NCBI RefSeq assembly: GCF_008642235.1
Contig: NZ_SJEV01000001.1
Coordinates: 1 to 64,000 of the forward strand
Direction: 5' to 3'
Source of the DNA: Planctomonas psychrotolerans
GTDB lineage: Bacteria; Actinomycetota; Actinomycetes; Actinomycetales; Microbacteriaceae
Length of the DNA stretch: 64,000 nucleotides
Part shown: in pieces, positions 58,953 to 64,000 of the stretch
Layout of the letters: every line of letters begins with the position of its first letter
How positions within the stretch are numbered: position 1 is the stretch's first letter
The notes under the pieces: generated by a model
What the model was told of the DNA's origin: nothing
What the model saw: the letters and a program-made list of their open reading frames with translations, nothing else
Database searches by the model: none
Position numbers and translations under genes: made by a program

Positions 58953-59765
58953 ATGGCAGAGGACGCATCGACAGCAATCGGCATCGACATCGGCGGCACC
59001 GGAATCAAGGGCGCGATCGTCGACATCGACACCGGTGAGCTGCTGAGCGGCCGGGTCAAGAAGCCGACGCCCGAGGGCGGCGAGCCGCAGGCCATCGTGG
59101 ACACGGTGAAGCAGATCGTCGAGGAACTGGGCGACGTGCCCGCCGGGACCCCCATCGGCGTGTGCTTCCCCGCCGCCATCGTGCACGGCACGACGATGTC
59201 CGCGGCCAACGTGTCGTCGAGGTGGATCGGCCTCGCCGCCGAGGAACTGTTCGAGAAGAACCTGGGCGTCGACATCACCTTCGTGAACGACGCGGACGCG
59301 GCGGGTGTCGCCGAGGCCCACTTCGGTGCGGCCCGCGGCGTGAAGGGCCTCGTCATCATGACCACCCTCGGTACGGGCATCGGCTCCGCGCTGATCTACA
59401 ACGGCGTGCTCATCCCGAATGCGGAACTCGGTCACCTCGACATCGGTGGACGGCGGGACTTCGAGAAGCGGGCCTCGTTCGCCGCGAAGGAACGCGGTCG
59501 ACTCACCTGGAACCGGTGGGCGGCTCGCCTGCAGACGTACTACTCGCAGCTCGAGAAGCTGCTCTGGCCCGACCTGTTCATCGTCGGCGGCGGGGTGTCC
59601 AAGCAGCACAAGCAGTTCCTGCCGCTGCTCAGCCTGCGCACCCCGATCGTGCCCGCCGTACTGCGCAACAACGCCGGAATACTCGGCGCCGCCGCGCTGG
59701 CCGCGGACGCCGCGGCACGGCGACGCATTCCCGAGGGCAAGGACCTGATCGAGAAGACCGGCTAG
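58953..59765 (+). CDS. ppgK: Polyphosphate glucokinase
   Basis: A 270-residue ROK-family kinase that phosphorylates glucose with polyphosphate or ATP. The phosphate-binding loop GIDIGGTGIKGA lies near residue 10, and DADAAGVAEAHFG and TLGTGIGSAL follow. It lacks the zinc motif of other ROK kinases, as expected for PpgK, which is characteristic of actinobacteria. A -10 box TAGGGT (58940-58945) lies 7 bases before the ATG. Confidence 0.95.
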   Translation: MAEDASTAIGIDIGGTGIKGAIVDIDTGELLSGRVKKPTPEGGEPQAIVDTVKQIVEELGDVPAGTPIGVCFPAAIVHGTTMSAANVSSRWIGLAAEELFEKNLGVDITFVNDADAAGVAEAHFGAARGVKGLVIMTTLGTGIGSALIYNGVLIPNAELGHLDIGGRRDFEKRASFAAKERGRLTWNRWAARLQTYYSQLEKLLWPDLFIVGGGVSKQHKQFLPLLSLRTPIVPAVLRNNAGILGAAALAADAAARRRIPEGKDLIEKTG

Positions 59766-59821
59766 CTAACGGGCCGCGCGAGCCGACGGTCACCGAGGTC
59801 GCTGCAGGCGGCCGGGGCGAA

Positions 59822-60213
59822 TGGGCCGACTGCTACGCCGGGTTCTGTCCCGGCGCCGAAGCGCCATGGACGGCCATCTATCTACGAGTTGCGTTGCCGC
59901 AACCCTCTAGCGGTCTACCCGAAGACCGAGGCGAGCAGCCCCATGCGTCTTCTGTTCGACCTTGCTCCGGGCGAGGTTTACCGAGCCGACCGGGTCGCCC
60001 CGGTCGCTGGTGGTCTCTTACACCACCGTTTCACCCTTACCGGCACAAGGCCGGCGGTCTGTTTTCTGTGGCACTGTCTCGCGGGTTGCCCCGGGTGGGT
60101 GTTACCCACCGCCCTGCTCTGCGGAGCCCGGACGTTCCTCGGCATTCCCCGACTCCTCGCGGATCCGGGAAACGACGCGACCGTCTTGTCGACCCATTCG
60201 CGGGAGCAGTCTA
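59822..60213 (-). ncRNA. rnpB: RNase P RNA (type A)
   Basis: On the minus strand the conserved block GAGGAACGTCCGGGCTCC lies near the 5' end and GACAGAACCCGGCGTA near the 3' end. Further typical pieces are GGTAAGGGTGAAACGGTG and ACAGAAGACGCATGGGG. The terminal helix P1 is visible: 60205-60211 pairs with 59828-59834. It is the catalytic RNA that removes tRNA 5' leaders. The ends are set by P1 and could shift by a few bases. The promoter lies upstream of 60213, next to the 56-bp repeats. Confidence 0.95.
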
Positions 60214-60258
60214 TCGCGCAGCGCGCTGCTACCTCGTGCACGCTCAGGCACTCGATCC

Positions 60259-60454
60259 CTCGGTGCGGATGAGGATGGCGCTGCTGCCTTGATGCGCCGT
60301 CAGATACCGGATTCCTCGGTGCGGATGAGGATGGCGCTGCTGCCTCGATGCACCGTCAGATGCCGGATTCCTCGGTGCGGATGAGGATGGCGCTGCTGCC
60401 TCGATGCACCGTCAGATGCCGGATTCCTCGGTGCGGATGAGGATGGCGCTGCTG
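60259..60454 (-). repeat. 56-bp tandem repeats duplicating the end of the zinc-ribbon-family gene
   Basis: The 28-base core starting CTCGGTGCGGATGAGGATGG begins at 60259, 60315, 60371 and 60427, an exact 56-base period. The copy at 60427 is the real 3' end of the gene at 60412. The others lie between that gene and rnpB. Each copy would encode the same last residues (SSAILIRTEESGI and a stop). The rest of 60214-60411 shows nothing else. Confidence 0.93.
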
Positions 60455-61146
60455 TCCGGGCAGATGACCACGTCGTCGGGTGCCGCACGGCGCACGATGT
60501 CGAGATCGGATCCGGTGAGCCGCACGTTGCTGCCGAGCGATACGCCGCCTCGGAGCAGTGCCGCACCGATGCCGTAGCGAGCCCGTTGACGCTCGTACAG
60601 GTCGATCAGCTCGTCCGGGAACATCGGCAGGAGCGCCGCGCGATCGTCGGCGACCCGGTTCCGCTCGGCGCGGAGGTCGTTCACCGCCGCGTCGCGTGCC
60701 GCCTCGGCGGCCGACACCGCATCCTGCACGCGATCGCGCTCGCCGACGATCTCGGCGAGCGCGCCCTCCAGTTCCTCGAGTCGCTCCATCACGGTGAGCT
60801 GGATCTCTTCCAGGTCGTTCCGTCGCCTCTGCAACGAGGCGAGCTCGTGTTCGAGTCCCTGGGCATCCTTCACGGAGGTTGTGGCGGCCAGGCGCTGCTG
60901 ATCGCGCTGAATGCGGGCTTCCACCACGGCGACGTCCGACTCGGTGCGGGTGAGTTCGGTGCGCGCATCCTCCACGGCACCGGACCGCACCGCCAGCTCG
61001 CGGCGGATTCCGCTCATGGTTCCCTGGAGGTCGCGAATGGTGGCGTGCTCCGGGAGGGAGCGCTGGGCGTGGTCGAGTTGCTGCAAGCGGTTGTCGACGC
61101 TCTGCAGGGTCAGCAGCTGCTTCTGAACTTCGGGACTGGCTTTCAT
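60412..61146 (-). CDS. Zinc-ribbon-family coiled-coil protein with lost cysteines
   Basis: A 244-residue protein of the C4-type zinc-ribbon family. Residues 1-170 are a long coiled coil. The C-terminal domain normally has two C-x-x-C pairs, but here the first pair is GGVSLGSN and the second reads VICPDSSA, so three of four cysteines are missing and no zinc site remains. The RTEESGI end is conserved. Function unknown. It follows the Nif3-like gene on the same strand and precedes rnpB, an order known in actinobacteria. Confidence 0.85.
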   Translation of the reverse strand: MKASPEVQKQLLTLQSVDNRLQQLDHAQRSLPEHATIRDLQGTMSGIRRELAVRSGAVEDARTELTRTESDVAVVEARIQRDQQRLAATTSVKDAQGLEHELASLQRRRNDLEEIQLTVMERLEELEGALAEIVGERDRVQDAVSAAEAARDAAVNDLRAERNRVADDRAALLPMFPDELIDLYERQRARYGIGAALLRGGVSLGSNVRLTGSDLDIVRRAAPDDVVICPDSSAILIRTEESGI

Positions 61147-61174
61147 GGTCTCCTGACCGTTTCGATGCGGTGCG

Positions 61175-61993
61175 TCACTGAGTGACGACGAAATCCCACG
61201 GGTCGGTGCGCAACTCGCTCACCGTCACACTGAGCTGCGGCAGCGCCGTGCGCAACGCCTCGGCGGCGGTGTCGAGCCACAACCACTCGCTCGCCCAGTG
61301 GGAGACGTCGATGAGGTAGGGCGTGCCGCCCGCATGGGTGGCGGATTCGCGGGCTTCCGATGCGGGATGATGCCGCAGGTCCGAGGTGATGTAGACATCG
61401 GCGCTCACGACCTCGGGCGAACCGAGGAGAGAATCGCCCGCTCCGCCGCAGAGGGCCACCGTCGAGACGGCGGCGTCGTAGGGCCCGGAGACGCGGATGC
61501 CCGTGGCCGTGGCGGGCAGCACCTCGGCGAGCATGCCTGCCAGTCGACCGAGCGTCACTGCAGCGGGAAGGGTGCCGATGCGGCCGATGCCGCCGCTCTC
61601 GCCCTGGTTCTCCAGAGGGCGGGTGTCCCGGAGACCCAGTCGGGCCGCGAGCACCCCCGAGGTGCCGTCGTCGACGACGTCGGCGTTGGTGTGGGCGGCG
61701 ACGAGTCCGCATCCCGCGCGGATGAGCCGGGCGAGCAGGGCGCCCTTGACGCGATCCTCGGCCACCGACGTCACCCCGCGGAGCAGCAGAGGATGATGGA
61801 CGAGAAGAAGGTCGGCCCGAAGGTCGATGGCCTCGTCGACGGTTGCGGCGACAGCGTCCACCGCGAGGTGCACCCGTTCGACCGTCGCCGAGGGATCCCC
61901 CGACACGAGGCCGGGCGCATCCCATTCCGACGCACCGGACAGGGGCCACAGCGACTCGATCGCGGTGTTCACCTGAACCAGGGAGTACGGCAT
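61175..61993 (-). CDS. Nif3-like dinuclear metal protein
   Basis: A 272-residue protein of the Nif3/YbgI family, which forms hexamers with a two-metal centre. Metal-ligand motifs are LVHHPLL (His66, His67), AHTNAD (His101, Asp105) and the C-terminal DVSHWASE. The biochemical role is not firmly known; GTP cyclohydrolase-related activity has been proposed for relatives. A -10 box TAGGCT (62005-62000 on the minus strand) lies 6 bases before the ATG, a leaderless pattern. Confidence 0.92.
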   Translation of the reverse strand: MPYSLVQVNTAIESLWPLSGASEWDAPGLVSGDPSATVERVHLAVDAVAATVDEAIDLRADLLLVHHPLLLRGVTSVAEDRVKGALLARLIRAGCGLVAAHTNADVVDDGTSGVLAARLGLRDTRPLENQGESGGIGRIGTLPAAVTLGRLAGMLAEVLPATATGIRVSGPYDAAVSTVALCGGAGDSLLGSPEVVSADVYITSDLRHHPASEARESATHAGGTPYLIDVSHWASEWLWLDTAAEALRTALPQLSVTVSELRTDPWDFVVTQ

Positions 61994-62106
61994 CGCACCA
62001 GCCTACTTCCCGGGTCGCGTCGGAACGGCCGACAGCCGGTGGTCGCTGGACCGGACTCGCTTAACCCGGACTCGCGAAGAGCCGTGACGGGCGCGGACCG
62101 CGAGGG

Positions 62107-62355
62107 TCAGGCCGGAACGAGGGTGCGATCCGACGCGTGGGCGCTCATCCGGCTCCAGATGTACTCCCACGTCTCGTAGGGCAGGCGTACAACGGGCCCG
62201 CGCGCGGACCACTCCGTCTGCACTCGGGGCCGAGGACGTGTCGGGCGCGACAGATCGACGAGGATCTCGGGAGACAGGGGCTCGCCCCGGTGCTCCCACA
62301 GGTGCTGCTGCAGCGGCGCCGCCAGCGAGTCGAACCAGGCCTGGTCGGTGTTCAT
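62107..62355 (-). CDS. Small hypothetical protein with a structured leader
   Basis: An 82-residue protein I do not recognise. It has Trp- and Arg-containing segments (AWFDSLAAPLQQHLWEH, RLPYETWEYIWSRM), no signal peptide and no membrane helix. The ATG at 62355 follows AAGGAG by about 10 bases, which supports translation. The upstream 180 bases form several strong hairpins. It is probably a real small gene, but nothing points to a function. Confidence 0.6.
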   Translation of the reverse strand: MNTDQAWFDSLAAPLQQHLWEHRGEPLSPEILVDLSRPTRPRPRVQTEWSARGPVVRLPYETWEYIWSRMSAHASDRTLVPA

Positions 62356-62389
62356 CAATGCTCTACTCCTTCTCTCAGGGTGCGGCAGC

Positions 62390-62547
62390 CCGGAGCGGTG
62401 TCGGGGGTTCGACCGCGATGCGGTCGAGCACACCGCTCCGGACGTGCTGTGCGGGTTGGCAACCTGACGGGGGAAGGGGCTGCCCGAGCGGATCGGGTAT
62501 CCGCGGAATCGCACCGGATCGGGGGAATCGGTGCGAGATCGACGATA
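62390..62547 (-). ncRNA. Structured RNA leader or small RNA with C-rich loops
   Basis: On the minus strand a -10-like TATCGT (62547-62542) is followed by four hairpins. They are 62509-62536 (8-bp stem, CCCCC loop), 62488-62504 (6-bp stem), 62458-62484 (7-bp stem with one G-T pair, CCCCC in the loop) and 62390-62441 (outer 12-bp stem and inner 8-bp stem, CCCCC in the internal loop). The rest of 62356-62657 holds only the ribosome site of the small gene and the phosphotransferase promoter. The C-rich loops recall the actinobacterial 6C RNA, but the runs are five C. Confidence 0.45.
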
Positions 62548-62657
62548 GCGGACCGGAGGACAGACAGATCGGTTTGTCCGCATAATGGCGGACCCCCAGT
62601 ACAGGGGCGGTCCTTCCGGCGACGCGACTCAGGAAGGACGCGTTCTAGAGTCGAGGG

Positions 62658-63581
62658 GTGCGCGAACGTAACGCCGAGCTGGCGCGGGCCATAGCCCATC
62701 GGCACGGGATTCCGCCGATCGACGTCGTCGCGCTGCCCGGAGGCTTCGTCAATCACTCCTTCGCGATCGGGCCGCCGGACGCACGCGTCGTCCTGCGCTT
62801 CGCCGTCGATCCCCACCGCCGGGATGACTTCGACATCGAGGCGTGGTGCCTCGGTGCCGCGGCATCGGCCGGCATCGCGTCTCCGCGGCTGCTCGTCCGC
62901 GGCGAGGAGGACGATGTGCCGTACCTCGTCCAGGAGTTCGTCGACGGTCGGCACCCCGTCCAGGACTCCGCGAAGGACACGGACGACACCTGGCATCGCC
63001 TCGGCGCTCTCGCCGCGCGGGTGAGCGACGTGGCTCTCACCGCGGATGCGCCGGTCGCCCTGTTCTCCCGGTTCGGCCGCGACCTGCCGCGGGCGTGGGC
63101 GTCCCACGTCGACTACAACCTCGCGGAACTGTCCCCCACCGATCCGCTGATCGACTGGGGCGTTTACCCTGCCGCCGCCGCACCGATCCTGCGGCAGGAG
63201 CTCGGGCGCCTGCGCGACGCGCCGTTCACTTTCGGGCTTCGCCACGGCGACCTCGCCCCCCGCAACGTGATCCTGCGAGACGGCGAGCCGGTCCTGCTCG
63301 ACTGGGGAGCGGCGTCCGCGGGTCCGGCACCCCTCGGCGATGTGCTCTCCGTGTTCCGCTGGCACGTCACCGAGGGAAGCCCTGACCTCGACTCAGTTCG
63401 AATCTTCGCCGAGCAGTGCGGCCTCGACTGGACGCGCACCCTCCCCGACCTCGAGGCGATGCTCGCGCTCGAAGCCCTCGATCTCGTGCGCTGGTCGATG
63501 GCGTGGCGCCCCGACCTCCTCGACGACTATCGCGTCTCGGCCGCGACCGTGCTGTCGAGGTTCCTGCCGCCGATCCTCTGA
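62658..63581 (+). CDS. Phosphotransferase of the aminoglycoside-kinase family
   Basis: A 307-residue protein of the APH/choline-kinase-like family. The catalytic loop is RHGDLAPRN (Asp198, Asn203) and the metal Asp215 is in LLDWGAA. The N-lobe [10 protein letters not shown] loop and VVLRF Arg are in place. The substrate may be a small amino-alcohol or sugar; the family name does not imply resistance. The start is GTG 62658, 6 bases after the -10 box TAGAGT (62646-62651), so the message is probably leaderless. Confidence 0.85.
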   Translation: MRERNAELARAIAHRHGIPPIDVVALPGGFVNHSFAIGPPDARVVLRFAVDPHRRDDFDIEAWCLGAAASAGIASPRLLVRGEEDDVPYLVQEFVDGRHPVQDSAKDTDDTWHRLGALAARVSDVALTADAPVALFSRFGRDLPRAWASHVDYNLAELSPTDPLIDWGVYPAAAAPILRQELGRLRDAPFTFGLRHGDLAPRNVILRDGEPVLLDWGAASAGPAPLGDVLSVFRWHVTEGSPDLDSVRIFAEQCGLDWTRTLPDLEAMLALEALDLVRWSMAWRPDLLDDYRVSAATVLSRFLPPIL

Positions 63582-63679
63582 CGACCGGACGATCCCGGGC
63601 GGGCTGGACACCGCCGCACTGGAGTGCCATTGTGAACACCGTACACTTCACCGTTTCTCGGATACCGGGAGGGGAACTC

Positions 63680-64000
63680 ATGTTCACAACGGCTCGGGCG
63701 TTCAGCGGATTCTCCGTCGATGACATCGATACGGCGCGTTCCTTCTACGAGGGGACGCTCGGCATCCGCGTCACGGAGAACTCGATGGGCTTCCTAGACC
63801 TGCACCTCGACAGCGGCGCCACCGTGCTCGTCTACGGCAAGGACGGGCACACGCCCGCGTCGTTCACGATCCTGAACTTCCCGGTGGACGACATCGACGC
63901 GGCAGTCGACGACCTCAACGCGAGGGGCGTGTCGACGACCATCTACGGCGATGATCCGGACCTGCCCACCGACGCCAAAGGCATCATGCGGGGCAACGGG
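63680..64000 (+). CDS. VOC (glyoxalase) family protein, 3' partial
   Basis: The frame is open from ATG 63680 to the window end (107 residues). It has the beta-alpha-beta pattern of VOC proteins: [36 protein letters not shown], then [17 protein letters not shown]. The metal and substrate are unknown. The ribosome site GGGAGGGGAA is just upstream. The end lies beyond the window. Confidence 0.88.
   Translation, partial: MFTTARAFSGFSVDDIDTARSFYEGTLGIRVTENSMGFLDLHLDSGATVLVYGKDGHTPASFTILNFPVDDIDAAVDDLNARGVSTTIYGDDPDLPTDAKGIMRGNG

Noticed and set aside
60300-60566. Small open frame running through the 56-bp repeats
   Set aside because: It is a frame created by the repeats and overlaps the real gene end in another frame.
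62365-62385. TPP riboswitch (CTGAGA near the small gene start)
   Set aside because: Only the short CTGAGA string is present; the rest of the conserved TPP core is absent.
62390-62547. Firm assignment as 6C RNA
   Set aside because: The loops have five rather than six C and I cannot run the covariance model, so it is only reported as similar.

Overview
The window is GC-rich actinobacterial chromosome, most likely from the family Microbacteriaceae. Evidence: the actinobacteria-restricted families DUF3000, DUF3159, DUF3710, DUF3093, DUF4193, DUF4191 and SepH; a type A RNase P RNA on the minus strand; the glnA/glnE/glnA2 set; polyphosphate glucokinase; a second gyrase-like pair (ParC/ParE) close to sigA; and many genes whose -10 box (TANNNT) sits 6-7 nt before the start codon, as expected for leaderless mRNAs. 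No tRNA, rRNA, CRISPR array, prophage or IS transposase was seen.

Layout. 1-1480: end of a secreted lectin-like protein and a membrane-anchored hydrolase. 1638-6895: DUF3000, RNase D, and a thiolase plus FadB beta-oxidation pair. 6892-19370: a rhamnoside-utilisation island made of a lipoprotein binding protein, two ABC permeases and one GH78 rhamnosidase on the minus strand, facing two more GH78 enzymes and a nucleotidyltransferase on the plus strand. The shared intergenic region holds two matching LacI-type operators. 19480-27115: a RibD-like reductase, dxs, acnA, DUF3159, DUF3710 and dut. 27154-35474: DUF3093, DUF4193, sepH, a phosphodiesterase, parC, parE and a small zinc protein. 35564-38918: gatD, murT and sigA in one minus-strand run. 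39290-45727: a short-chain dehydrogenase, a PAC2 protein, pepA, lpdA and sucB. 45738-49472: a pseudokinase, DUF4191, a J-like membrane protein and an RDD protein. 49615-57639: glnA behind a GlnR-type box, glnE and glnA2, with a DUF222-HNH gene and two groups of REP-like repeats between glnA and glnE. 57740-64000: panB, a small SPOR-like protein, ppgK, rnpB, a 56-bp repeat tract, a zinc-ribbon-family coiled-coil protein, a Nif3-like protein, a small unknown gene with a highly structured leader, a phosphotransferase, and the start of a VOC protein.

How the genes work together. The rhamnoside island imports a rhamnosylated compound and removes rhamnose inside the cell, since no GH78 has a signal peptide. 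It lacks its own ABC ATPase, its regulator and rhamnose catabolic genes, so these must lie elsewhere. The nitrogen cluster encodes a glutamine synthetase with an adenylylation tyrosine, its adenylyltransferase and a second synthetase.

The most notable finding is the MurT/GatD pair. GatD has Ala and Asn at the positions of its catalytic Cys and His, and MurT contains no cysteine, so it lacks the zinc ribbon. Microbacteriaceae have group B peptidoglycan, in which the D-Glu alpha-carboxyl normally amidated by MurT/GatD is instead used for cross-linking. The pair may therefore have been repurposed.
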